Source: Burkholderiaceae bacterium (GTDB taxonomy: Bacteria; Pseudomonadota; Gammaproteobacteria; Burkholderiales; Burkholderiaceae_C). From it: 64,000 nucleotides of DNA. Where the stretch lies: NCBI GenBank assembly GCA_024235915.1, contig JACKLO010000024.1, positions 1 through 64,000 of the forward strand, given 5' to 3'. A program made the translations under genes and the position numbers. The notes beneath the pieces are model-generated. The model saw only the letters and a list, made by a program, of their open reading frames with translations. It did not search any database and was not told the DNA's origin. Positions 34,157 through 43,415 of this stretch are shown piece by piece (position 1 is the first letter of the stretch; each line of letters begins with the position of its first letter).

Positions 34157-34999
34157 ATGAGCCTGCAGATCCAGCCCTTCAGCCCGGCCATCGGCGCCCG
34201 TGTCAGCGGTGTGCGCCTGGCCGGTGGCATCGACGACGCCACGCGCGACGCGCTGATGGCGGCGCTGCTCGAGCACCACGTGCTGTTCTTCGAGGACCAG
34301 CCGATCGCGCCGACCGAACAGCGCGACCTGGCTCGCCGCTTCGGCGAGTTGATCACGCACCCGATCTACCCCCACGCGCCGGGCGTGCCCGAGATCGTGG
34401 TGCTCGACACCAGCGATCACAACCCGCCGGACAACGACAACTGGCACACCGACGTCACCTTCCTGGCCGAGCCGGCCATGGGCGCCATCCTGTCGGCCCA
34501 GCACCTGCCGCCGCGTGGTGGCGACACGCTGTGGGCCAGCGGCATCGCCGCGTTCGAGGCACTGTCCAAGCCTTGGCAGCGCATGCTCTGCGGCCTGCAC
34601 GCCGAGCACGACATCCTGCGCTCCTTCCCGGCCTGGCGCTTTGCGCGCACGCCCGAGGAGAAGGTGCGCTGGGAGCAGGCGCGCATCGACCACCCGCCGC
34701 GGCTGCACCCAGTGATCCGCACGCACCCGGTCAGCGGCCGCCAGGGGCTGTTCGTCAACGAAGGCTTCACCGCCCGCATCGTCGAGCTGAACCCCACCGA
34801 GAGCGACGCCGTGCTGCGCCAGCTGTTCGCGCACATCGCCAAGCCGGAGTTCACCGTGCGCTGGCGCTGGAAACTGGGCGACATCGCCTTCTGGGACAAC
34901 CGGCTGACGCAGCACTACGCCACCGCCGACTACGTGCCGGCACGGCGCGTGATGCACCGCGCCACGATCAAAGGCAACGCGCCGTTCTACCGTGCCTGA
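34157..34999 (+). CDS. TauD/TfdA-family Fe(II)/2-oxoglutarate dioxygenase
   Basis: The 280-residue enzyme has the iron-binding facial triad H97-x-D99 (NDNWHTDVTF) and distal H253 (DNRLTQHYATADY). The 2-oxoglutarate arginine follows in RVMHRATIKG. It begins MSLQIQPFSPAIGARVSGVR, a normal TauD start. Members desulfonate taurine, cleave aryloxyacetates or hydroxylate other small acids; the ligand here is unknown. It is 27 bases after the GTPase and overlaps the alpha/beta hydrolase by 8 bases. GAGGAG lies upstream of the ATG. Confidence 0.92.
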   Translation: MSLQIQPFSPAIGARVSGVRLAGGIDDATRDALMAALLEHHVLFFEDQPIAPTEQRDLARRFGELITHPIYPHAPGVPEIVVLDTSDHNPPDNDNWHTDVTFLAEPAMGAILSAQHLPPRGGDTLWASGIAAFEALSKPWQRMLCGLHAEHDILRSFPAWRFARTPEEKVRWEQARIDHPPRLHPVIRTHPVSGRQGLFVNEGFTARIVELNPTESDAVLRQLFAHIAKPEFTVRWRWKLGDIAFWDNRLTQHYATADYVPARRVMHRATIKGNAPFYRA

Positions 35000-35783
35000 C
35001 ACCGGCACGCGGCTGCGCGTCGACGGCACCGAGTTGCTGATCGACGGCCACGGGCCGGCCACGCTGGTGATGGTGCACGGCTGGCCCGACACGGCCGCGC
35101 TCTGGGCCCCGCAGGTGGCGCACTTCCGCGACCGATTCCGCTGCGTGCGCTTCACGCTGCCGGGCTTCGACGTGCACGGGCCGCGTCGAGCGCTGACTCT
35201 GCAGGCCATGGTCGACCATCTGGCGGCGATCGTCGACGCGGTCAGCCCGGACGCGCCGGTGACGCTGATGCTGCACGACTGGGGCGCGGTCTACGGCTAC
35301 CAGGTCGCGATGCAACACCCGCAGCGGGTGGCACGTATCGTCGGCATCGACGTCGGCGAGACGGCCTCCGGCGAGTTCCTGCGCAGCCTGCCGTGGCAGG
35401 CCAAGGCCGGCGTCCTGGCCTATCAGGGCTGGCTGGCCCTGGCGTACCGGCTGCCGCAAGCGCTGGGCGACCGGATGACAAGGTGGATGGCGCGCCAGCT
35501 GCGCGCGCCGGGCGACCCGGCCACGATCGGTGCCACGATGAACCACTCGTACGTCATGCAGTTCACCGGCGGCTTCAAGGGGTCACGCCGCGTGGTGCCC
35601 ACGTGCCCGATGCTGTTCGTCTACGGCACGCGCAAGCCCTTCCTGTTCCACGCCCCGGCCTGGGCCGAGCGCATCGGCGCCCCACCAGGCAGTGCCGTCC
35701 ACGGCTTGAAGGCCGGGCACTGGGTGATGGTGAACCAGCCCGACGCCTTCCACCGCCTGGTGGACGACTGGCTGGCAAGCTGA
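34992..35783 (+). CDS. Alpha/beta hydrolase with aspartate nucleophile
   Basis: The 263-residue alpha/beta fold protein has the oxyanion motif VMVHGWPDTA, the nucleophile elbow LMLHDWGAVYG with D96, and a C-terminal catalytic histidine in AGHWVMVNQPD. An aspartate rather than serine in the HDWG elbow is typical of epoxide hydrolases and haloalkane dehalogenases. No signal peptide is present. The GTG at 34992 overlaps the TauD gene by 8 bases. It is the last gene of the M81-led operon and converges on the EamA gene with a 17-base gap. The substrate is unknown. Confidence 0.87.
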   Translation: MPDTGTRLRVDGTELLIDGHGPATLVMVHGWPDTAALWAPQVAHFRDRFRCVRFTLPGFDVHGPRRALTLQAMVDHLAAIVDAVSPDAPVTLMLHDWGAVYGYQVAMQHPQRVARIVGIDVGETASGEFLRSLPWQAKAGVLAYQGWLALAYRLPQALGDRMTRWMARQLRAPGDPATIGATMNHSYVMQFTGGFKGSRRVVPTCPMLFVYGTRKPFLFHAPAWAERIGAPPGSAVHGLKAGHWVMVNQPDAFHRLVDDWLAS

Positions 35784-35800
35784 ACGTCAGCCCGCCGGGT

Positions 35801-36673
35801 TCAACGCCGAGCCATCGCCCGCATCGCCAGTGCTGCCCCGCCCAGTACTGCGGCGAAGCCCAGCAGATCCAGCCCACCGGGGCGGTCACCCACCAGCAAC
35901 ATGGCCCCGAGCACGCCCACCACCGGCACCGCCAGCGTGGTGAGCCCGGCCACGGTGGCCGACACGGCACCCAGCAGGCGGTACCAGAGCACGTAGGCCA
36001 CTGCGGTGGCGATGAGGACGTGAAAACCCATCGCCACGATCACCGCAGCTGGCCAGGCGGTCGGCCATGCCTCGCCGGCCACCGCCGCGGCGGCCAGCGC
36101 GGCCAATGCGCCGACGGCCAACTGCCAGGCGGTCGCCACGACGCGGTCGCCCGTCATCGGCCAGCGCTTCATCACCATGCTGCCCAGCGCCCAGACCAGC
36201 GCGGCCAGCAGCGGGAACACCAACCCGGCCACCGAGGCGCCGTGCAGCGCGCCGTCCAGCACCGGCCAGGCCAGCACGGCCACACCGGCCATGCCCAGCG
36301 CCAGCGCCGCCGCGCCAGCGCTGCCCAGCCGTTCGCCCAGCAGCAGCGCGGCCAGCGCCGCGTTCATCATCGGCATCGTGAAGGTCAGCACCGCGGCGCG
36401 CGATGTGCTGGTGTTGAGCTGCGCGAACGCGGTGGCGAAGTTGAACAGCGCCACCGTGAAGCCGCCGCCGATCAGGATGGGAATGGCGTCGGCGCGGCGC
36501 GGTCGCAGGTCCCGGCCCTGCCAGGCCGCCAACGCGAACAGCACGAGCACGCCACCGCCCAGACCGATGCCGCGCGCCAGGAACGGCGGCACGGTGCCGA
36601 GGATGATCTTCACCGCCGGCCAGTTCAGGCCCCAGGCCAGCGCCAGCACCACCGGGATCCAGCGCAGCGGCAT
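35801..36673 (-). CDS. EamA-family (DMT) transporter
   Basis: The 290-residue membrane protein has about ten hydrophobic helices arranged as two EamA repeats (first NWPAVKIILGTVPPFLARGI, second LVWALGSMVMKRWP). DMT proteins of this type mostly export metabolites such as amino acids. The ATG at 36673 follows the second M81 gene by 14 bases on the same strand, as the last gene of the transporter operon. It could export a product of peptide breakdown. That role is inference from position. Confidence 0.88.
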   Translation of the reverse strand: MPLRWIPVVLALAWGLNWPAVKIILGTVPPFLARGIGLGGGVLVLFALAAWQGRDLRPRRADAIPILIGGGFTVALFNFATAFAQLNTSTSRAAVLTFTMPMMNAALAALLLGERLGSAGAAALALGMAGVAVLAWPVLDGALHGASVAGLVFPLLAALVWALGSMVMKRWPMTGDRVVATAWQLAVGALAALAAAAVAGEAWPTAWPAAVIVAMGFHVLIATAVAYVLWYRLLGAVSATVAGLTTLAVPVVGVLGAMLLVGDRPGGLDLLGFAAVLGGAALAMRAMARR

Positions 36674-36687
36674 GGCCTGGGGCCAGT

Positions 36688-38190
36688 TCAGGGGCGTCGG
36701 CGGATGCTCGCCGGCAGCTTGCGCCAGGGCAGGTCCGCCGGGTCGGCCGCCATCGGCCCCGGTGCCTTGGCCACCAGCACGGCGCGGGCAATCGGCGTGA
36801 AATCGGCGCGGAAGTGGTTGGAGCTCTTGACGGCGACGATGCGCATGGCCTCGGGCTGCACGCCGAGCATGCGCAGCATCTCGCGGTCCAGCAGCTGGGC
36901 CTTGCCGCTGACCACGGCGATCAGCAGGCCGTCGCAGGCCAGCAGCGCGCTGGCGCGGAACTGCGTGGTCATGCCGGTCATCATCGGGCCCTTGAGCGTG
37001 CAGCGGCCGTCGGCCAGGGCCCGCACCGTGAAGCGGCCGGCGAACGGCGGGTCGCTCAGCGGCCCGCCGGCCCACAGCGGCACGGCCTGGCCGACATGAC
37101 CTTCGAACGTGCCCCCCAGCCCCACGGCATGGGCACGCGCCGCGGCCTCGGGGTCGTAGAGCATGCCTACGATCACGCGGTCCGGATGCTGCTGCCCGGC
37201 GCCCTGGGAGCGCAGCGCATGCAGCATGCCGGTGGTGTTGCTGTCGGCGCCGGCGCCGCTGTTGTCCTGCGTGTCGGCGATGACCACCGGCCCGGCGCCG
37301 GGAAGTGCCAGGGCCTGACGCACGGCCGCCTCGGGCTGCAGCACGTCGAGGCGCCAGATGCTCGGGTCGGCGACCTGGTCGTAGAGCGCGTCCACGCTGT
37401 GCCGCGCCTGGTCCCCGTAGGCCCAGACGGTGGGCGCACATTCGGCGAAGTCCGCGGCCGGGAAGCCCATGCAGAAGCTGGGCATGCTGGCGTGCGCGTC
37501 GTCGAGCTCGCCCAGGCGCGCGTAGCAGGCGTCGGCCGGCGCCATCCAGGTGCTTTGCGCCGGCAGCGGGATCAGGAAGGGCAGCCGCCGCCAGGCCAGC
37601 GGCTCGCGCCGGCCGGCCCGCAGCCGGCGCACCAGCATCTGCGCCGCGCGCTCGCCGGTGGCGGCCATGTCCACGTGCGGGTAGGTGCGGTAGGCCACCA
37701 GCGCGTCGGCCAGCGCCAGCATGCGTTCGGTGACGTTGGCGTGCAGGTCCAGGCTGGCCACCAGCGGGAACGCCGGGCCCACCACGGCGCGCACGCGGGC
37801 CAGCAGTTCGCCTTCGCAGTCGTCCACGTGCTGCGCCACCGCAGCGCCGTGCAGGTCCAGGTAGACCGCATCCAGGCCCTTCGGGTCGGCCACCGCGGCG
37901 CGCAGGTCGTCCACGATGGCGTCGGCGATGCGCTCGAAGGCGTCCTCCGTGACGTAGCTCGACGGCGTGGCGCCACCCCAGCCCGAGGGCACCAGCGTCC
38001 AGCCGCGCGACGCGGCGGCGTCGATGAAGCCGCCGGTGGGCGCGTTGACGCCGCGGAAGGTGTCCAGCATGGCCTGCCCGCGCGACCAGGCCGGGAAACC
38101 GTCGCCGCGCTGGAAGGCCGCCCAGTCGGCGAGGCTGGGCGCGAAGGTGTTGGTCTCGTGCTGGAAACCGGCGATGAAGACACGCGTCAA
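36688..38190 (-). CDS. M81-family (MlrC-like) metallopeptidase 2
   Basis: The 500-residue MlrC-family protein has FQHETNTFAPS (H11-E12), LDLHGAAVAQHVDD, SLDLHANVTERM and YRTYPHVDMAATGERA, the same set of predicted metal and catalytic positions as the first M81 protein. Outside the motifs the two differ clearly, so they are old paralogues. Its TTG start at 38190 overlaps the ATPase stop (TTGA). It is encoded directly after the peptide transporter ATPase, so an imported peptide is the likely substrate. Confidence 0.87.
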   Translation of the reverse strand: MTRVFIAGFQHETNTFAPSLADWAAFQRGDGFPAWSRGQAMLDTFRGVNAPTGGFIDAAASRGWTLVPSGWGGATPSSYVTEDAFERIADAIVDDLRAAVADPKGLDAVYLDLHGAAVAQHVDDCEGELLARVRAVVGPAFPLVASLDLHANVTERMLALADALVAYRTYPHVDMAATGERAAQMLVRRLRAGRREPLAWRRLPFLIPLPAQSTWMAPADACYARLGELDDAHASMPSFCMGFPAADFAECAPTVWAYGDQARHSVDALYDQVADPSIWRLDVLQPEAAVRQALALPGAGPVVIADTQDNSGAGADSNTTGMLHALRSQGAGQQHPDRVIVGMLYDPEAAARAHAVGLGGTFEGHVGQAVPLWAGGPLSDPPFAGRFTVRALADGRCTLKGPMMTGMTTQFRASALLACDGLLIAVVSGKAQLLDREMLRMLGVQPEAMRIVAVKSSNHFRADFTPIARAVLVAKAPGPMAADPADLPWRKLPASIRRRP

Positions 38191-39818
38191 GACGCACTCC
38201 TGTTCGACGCGAACGCAAACTCGCGCCCCGGCGCGGCGGCGAACAGCGCCCGGGTGTACTCGTGGCGCGGCGCGCCGAAGACCTCGTGCGCCGGGCCGTG
38301 TTCCACCACCTCGCCCTGGCGCATCACAGCCAGGAAGTCGCAGACCTGCGAGGCCACGCGCAGGTCGTGGGTGATGAAGAGCATGGCGATGTGCAGGCGC
38401 TGGCGGATCTCGGCGAACAGTTCCAGCACCTGGGCCTGCACCGAAACGTCCAGCGCACTGACGGCCTCGTCGGCCACCAGCAGCTCGGGCTCAAGCATCA
38501 GGGCGCGCGCGATGCAGATGCGCTGGCGCTGGCCGCCGCTGAACTGGTGCGGGTAGCGGTCCAGCGCGCTGGCGTCCAGGCGCACCAGGCCCAGCAGCTC
38601 GGCGGCCTTGGCTTCCGCCTGGGCGCGCGCCATGCCGAAGTTCATCGGGCCTTCGATCATGGCCTCGCGCACGGTACGGCGCGGGTTCAGCGAACGGTAC
38701 GGGTCCTGGAAGACGATCTGCACACGGCGACGCAGCGGGCGCAGGCGGGCCGCCGGCAGGCGGGCGATGGACTCGCCGCCCAACGTCACCTCGCCGGTGC
38801 TGGGGTCGATCAGGCGCACGATGCAGCGCGCCACCGTGCTCTTGCCGGAGCCGGACTCGCCGACGATGCCCAGCGTCTGGCCGCGCCGGATCTCGAAGCT
38901 CACGCCCTGCGCGGCGTGCACGGTGCGCCGCTGGCCGAACCAGCTGCGCGTGTCGTAGGTCTTGGCCAGGCCCTGCACCTGCAGCACCACGGGCGCGTCG
39001 GGCGGCAGCGCACGGGCCGTGGTGCGCAGCGTGGGCACCGAGGCCATCAGCATGCGCGTGTAGGGGTGCTGAGGCTGCTGCAGCACTGCGTCCTTCGCAC
39101 CCACCTCCACCAGGTCGCCCAGGCGCAGCACGGCCACACGGTGGGCGATCTCCGCGACGACGCCGAAGTCGTGGGTGATGAACAGCACCCCGGTGCCGTG
39201 GCGGGCCTGCAGGTCCAGGATCAGCTTGAGGATCTGCGCCTGCGTGGTGACGTCCAGCGCGGTGGTCGGTTCGTCGGCGATCAGCAGCACCGGGTCGAGC
39301 ACCAGCGCCATCGCGATCATGATGCGCTGGCGCTGGCCACCGCTGAGCTGGTGCGGGTAGCTGGCGACGATGCGTTCCGGGTCGGGCAGCAGCACCTCGC
39401 GCACGATGTCCAGCACCTTGGCACGGCGCGCGGCGGCATCGAGCGGGGTGTGCTCGCGCAGCACCTCGTCGATCTGGTCGCCGCAGGTCATGACCGGGTT
39501 CAGCGCCGTCATCGGCTCCTGGAAGATCATGCTCATGCGCGTGGCGCGCAGCTCGCGCAGGCGCGACAGCGGCGCGTGCGTGATGTCCTCGCCTTCCAGG
39601 CGGATCGTACCGGACTGGACCGGCAATGACTTCGGCAACAGGCCCATCACCGACTGCGCGATCACCGACTTGCCGGAGCCGGATTCGCCCACCAGGCAGA
39701 CGATCTCGCCACGGCCGACGGTGAAGGACACGTTGCGCACGGCGGCGCTGCGGTCGCCGCCGCTGGGCAGCCCGATGGTCAGGCCGTCGACCTGCAGGAT
39801 GTGGGTGGCCGTGGTCAC
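38187..39818 (-). CDS. Fused dipeptide/oligopeptide ABC transporter ATPase (DppD-DppF type)
   Basis: The 543-residue protein has two complete ABC ATPase domains in one chain, a DppD-like half and a DppF-like half, as in GsiA. Each has Walker A GESGSGKS, signatures LSGGQRQRI and FSGGQRQRI, Walker B LLIADEPTTALD and LLVADEAVSALD, and the oligopeptide C-terminal block (HPYTRMLMASVP, HEYTRALFAAAPG). The GTG start at 39818 overlaps the permease stop (GTGA). In the second half the Walker B reads DEAVSALD instead of DEPTSALD, a common DppF variant. It powers the neighbouring permeases. Confidence 0.93.
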   Translation of the reverse strand: MTTATHILQVDGLTIGLPSGGDRSAAVRNVSFTVGRGEIVCLVGESGSGKSVIAQSVMGLLPKSLPVQSGTIRLEGEDITHAPLSRLRELRATRMSMIFQEPMTALNPVMTCGDQIDEVLREHTPLDAAARRAKVLDIVREVLLPDPERIVASYPHQLSGGQRQRIMIAMALVLDPVLLIADEPTTALDVTTQAQILKLILDLQARHGTGVLFITHDFGVVAEIAHRVAVLRLGDLVEVGAKDAVLQQPQHPYTRMLMASVPTLRTTARALPPDAPVVLQVQGLAKTYDTRSWFGQRRTVHAAQGVSFEIRRGQTLGIVGESGSGKSTVARCIVRLIDPSTGEVTLGGESIARLPAARLRPLRRRVQIVFQDPYRSLNPRRTVREAMIEGPMNFGMARAQAEAKAAELLGLVRLDASALDRYPHQFSGGQRQRICIARALMLEPELLVADEAVSALDVSVQAQVLELFAEIRQRLHIAMLFITHDLRVASQVCDFLAVMRQGEVVEHGPAHEVFGAPRHEYTRALFAAAPGREFAFASNRSAS

Positions 39819-40744
39819 ACGCGTTTCGCCATCTTCGGGTCCAGCGTGTCCCGCAGCCCGTCCCCCAGCATGTTCACCGCCAGCACCGTCATCGCCAGGA
39901 AGACGCCGGGGAAGAAGATGTTGTGCGGGTACTCGGTGAACTGCGCGCGGCCCTCGGCCATCACGTTGCCCCAGGTGGGCACGTCCGGCGGCAGCCCCAC
40001 GCCCAGGAACGACAGGATGGCCTCGGTGAGGATGCCCGAGGCGCAGATGAAGGTGGCCTGCACGATCAGTGGCGCCACGGTGTTGGGCAGCACGTGGCGC
40101 GCCATGATGCGCCAGGTGGGCGTGCCCAGCGAGATCGCCGCCTCGACGTAGGGCTCCTCGCGGATGGTGAGCACCAGCGAGCGCACCAGCCGCGTCACGC
40201 GCGGGATCTCGGGGATGGCGATGGCGATCACCACGGTGGTCAGGCTGCCCCGCCACATGGCCACCAGCGCGATGGCGATCAGGATCGCGGGGATGGCCAT
40301 CAGACCGTCCATCACGCGCATCAGCGGGCCGTCCAGCCAGCGCAGGAAGCCGGCCAGCAGGCCGAAGACGATGCCGAAGGCCATGGCCACCACCGCAGTC
40401 GCCAGGCCCACGATGAGCGAGACCTGGGTGCCGTAGACCACGCGGCTGTAGATGTCGCGGCCGAAGCTGTCGGAGCCCATCAGAAAGCGGTGCGGCAGGT
40501 ACTCGCCGTCCAGCGTGGTGATCTCGCCTTCGGCACCGGGCAGCAGGTCGCGGCTGGCCGGGTCGAACAGCGACGGGTCCACCGTGCCCAGCCAGGGCGC
40601 CAGCAGCGCGATGACCACCAGCAGCGCCATCACGCCGCCGCCGATGCGCACCGACAGGTTGCGCCCGGCGCGCGCCCAGCCGCTGGGTTGCTCGACGACC
40701 GACGCGGCCTCGACGCTGAGTTCGTCGTATTCAGTCCGCGACAT
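39815..40744 (-). CDS. Dipeptide/oligopeptide ABC permease (DppC type)
   Basis: The 309-residue inner-membrane permease starts MSRTEYDELSVEAASV with one N-terminal helix (GGGVMALLVVIALLAPW). The OppC-type segment GSDSFGRDIYSRVVYGTQVS is next, then a permease domain with the ATPase-contact loop (EPYVEAAISLGTPTWRIMARH). The C-terminus is NMLGDGLRDTLDPK. About six helices are predicted. The ATG at 40744 comes after a 221-base hairpin-rich spacer following dppB. The overlap with the ATPase gene is GTGA. Confidence 0.93.
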   Translation of the reverse strand: MSRTEYDELSVEAASVVEQPSGWARAGRNLSVRIGGGVMALLVVIALLAPWLGTVDPSLFDPASRDLLPGAEGEITTLDGEYLPHRFLMGSDSFGRDIYSRVVYGTQVSLIVGLATAVVAMAFGIVFGLLAGFLRWLDGPLMRVMDGLMAIPAILIAIALVAMWRGSLTTVVIAIAIPEIPRVTRLVRSLVLTIREEPYVEAAISLGTPTWRIMARHVLPNTVAPLIVQATFICASGILTEAILSFLGVGLPPDVPTWGNVMAEGRAQFTEYPHNIFFPGVFLAMTVLAVNMLGDGLRDTLDPKMAKRV

Positions 40745-40847
40745 GTCAGTTGTCCATGGTGCTTCGTACCCGCCACAACGCGTGAAGCGCCACGGCCCAA
40801 CCAAGCTTCCCGCCGCGGATCCGGCTCTGCCGGGCCGCTGGCGGACG

Positions 40848-40958
40848 GCCGGCAGCGAGGACACTGCCGGCGCTCGTAGGCGAGGAACCGTCCGCAGGGA
40901 CGGTTCCTTGTCCGACTCGCCCCCCTCGGGGGGTAGCGAGCGCGAGCGAGCTTGGGGG
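40848..40958. repeat. REP-like palindromic element between dppB and dppC genes
   Basis: Three inverted repeats lie within about 90 bases: GCCGGCAG/CTGCCGGC (40848-40855, 40864-40871), GGAACCGTCC/GGACGGTTCC (40884-40893, 40898-40907) and CCCCCC-TC-GGGGGG (40920-40933). The last is followed by TAGCGAGCGCGAGCGAGC and GGGGG. On the minus strand this reads AAGCCCCC, a GCT-rich stretch, then CCCCCCGAGGGGGG. From memory, such elements are dispersed between genes in many Burkholderiales. The rest of the spacer (40745-40847) shows nothing recognisable. It lies inside the operon, so it would be transcribed. Confidence 0.7.
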
Positions 40959-40965
40959 CTTCATG

Positions 40966-41907
<942 letters not shown>

Positions 41908-41917
41908 CGGCCGGTGC

Positions 41918-43408
41918 TCAGTGAGGCCGCGGCGCACCGTTGCGCGGCGTGCGCTGCAGCACCTGGCCGGGGCGGGCGCCGGTGGCCGCTCCGCCCTGCC
42001 ACACCGGCTGGCCATTGACGAGCACGACGTCGATGCCCGCGGCGGGCTGCTGAGGGTCGGCGTAGGTGGCGGTGTCGTTGATGGTGTCGGCGTCGAACAC
42101 CACCAGGTCCGCTGCCTGCCCCACAGCCACCGTGCCTCGGTCGGACAGCCCGAAGTTGCGCGCCGTCAGCCCCGTCATCTTCCACACCGCGGTCTCCAGC
42201 GGGAACAGCCCCAGGCCGCGGCTGTAGTGACCGAGCACGCGCGGGAAGGTGCCCCACAGCCGCGGGTGCGGCTTGTCGCCCAGCGGGATGCCGTCGGACC
42301 CGATCATGGTCTCGTCGAAGGCCAGGATGCGCTGCACGTCGCCCTCGTCCATCAGGAAGTAGATCGCGCTGCCGGGTTGCAGGCGGCGTGCCGCCTCATC
42401 GCGGGGCAGGCCCCACTCGGCGGCGATATCGGCCAGTTCGCGGCCGGCGCACTCGGGATGAGGCACGCTGGAGGCGATGACCACCCGCACGTCGAGCATG
42501 CCGCGGTCGGGGCGGATCATCGTCGAGCCGGCGGTGTAGGGATAGCAGTCGAGTGCCACGCACTGGCCGCGCATCGCGGTGGCGATGCGGCCCAGCGACT
42601 GCGCCGAGCGCCCATGGTTGGCCGCCCCGCCGAGCTTGTGGTGCGAGATCACCACCGGGCAGTCCAGGGCACGGCCGATGTCCAGCGTCTCCTCGATGGC
42701 CGCCATTACCGCATCGGCCTCGTCGCGCATGTGGGTGGCGTACAGGCCGGCGCCACCGCGCAGCGGCGCGCCGACGCCGATGATCTCCTCGGTGGGCGCT
42801 GCAGCCGCCGGCGGGTAGAAGGTGCCGGTGGACAGGCCGATGGCCCCCGCCGCCAGCGCCGCCTCGACCTCTGCCGCCATGGCCGCGATCTCGTCGCGCG
42901 TGGCCGCCCGGTCGGTGCGGTCCATGGCCAGCACGCGCAAGGTGCTGTGGCCCACCAGCGCCGCCACGTTCACCGCCGCAGGTTCGCGTCGCAGCACCCC
43001 GAGGTAGCCCGCAAAGCTGGTGAAGACCTCGCCGCCGCGGTCCAGCAGGTCCAGCGGCGGCGGGTTCGGCGCCCCTGCGCGCCAGGGTGCGATGCTGATG
43101 CCGCAGTTGCCGGTGACCACGGTGGTCACGCCCTGCGAAATCTTGAAGGTCAGTTCGGGCCTCACACGGACGGCCTGGTCGTCGTGCGTGTGGGCATCGA
43201 TGAAGCCCGGCGCGACGATGCGCCCACGGGCGTCGATGCGGCTCACGGCGGCGCGCCCGGACAGATCACCCACGGCAGCGATGCGGCCATCGACGATGCC
43301 GACGTCGGCATCGAAGCGGGGCGCCCGGGTGCCGTCGATCACCGTGCCGCCGGCGATCAGGCAGTCGAAGGCCGGGGCGTCGGGCACCCCGGGGGCCACG
43401 TCGTGCAC
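41918..43408 (-). CDS. D-aminoacylase (N-acyl-D-amino-acid deacylase)
   Basis: This 496-residue zinc amidohydrolase removes N-acyl groups from D-amino acids. It has the N-terminal LIAGGTVIDGT, metal motif FIDAHTHDDQA (H73, H75), cysteine ligand C102 in VVTGNCGIS, SHHKLGG, LDCYPYTAGST, and the C-terminal DRGTVAVGQAADLVVFD. These fit the D-aminoacylase group rather than dihydropyrimidinase-like relatives. The GTG start at 43408 is 7 bases after the solute-binding protein gene. It sits between the transporter's receptor and first permease, which suggests the imported ligand is an N-acylated or D-residue peptide. Confidence 0.88.
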   Translation of the reverse strand: MHDVAPGVPDAPAFDCLIAGGTVIDGTRAPRFDADVGIVDGRIAAVGDLSGRAAVSRIDARGRIVAPGFIDAHTHDDQAVRVRPELTFKISQGVTTVVTGNCGISIAPWRAGAPNPPPLDLLDRGGEVFTSFAGYLGVLRREPAAVNVAALVGHSTLRVLAMDRTDRAATRDEIAAMAAEVEAALAAGAIGLSTGTFYPPAAAAPTEEIIGVGAPLRGGAGLYATHMRDEADAVMAAIEETLDIGRALDCPVVISHHKLGGAANHGRSAQSLGRIATAMRGQCVALDCYPYTAGSTMIRPDRGMLDVRVVIASSVPHPECAGRELADIAAEWGLPRDEAARRLQPGSAIYFLMDEGDVQRILAFDETMIGSDGIPLGDKPHPRLWGTFPRVLGHYSRGLGLFPLETAVWKMTGLTARNFGLSDRGTVAVGQAADLVVFDADTINDTATYADPQQPAAGIDVVLVNGQPVWQGGAATGARPGQVLQRTPRNGAPRPH

Positions 43409-43415
43409 GGACGGC

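Noticed and set aside
31517..35209. A 1230-codon minus-strand frame opposite the amidohydrolase-GTPase-dioxygenase genes
   Set aside because: Composition is His/Ala/Arg/Gly-rich with no domain; it mirrors the third-position GC of the real genes.
40746..40964. Small open frame starting MKPPSSLALATPRGG on the minus strand
   Set aside because: It is the translation of the palindromic repeat element, not a conserved protein; similar spurious frames arise wherever this element occurs.
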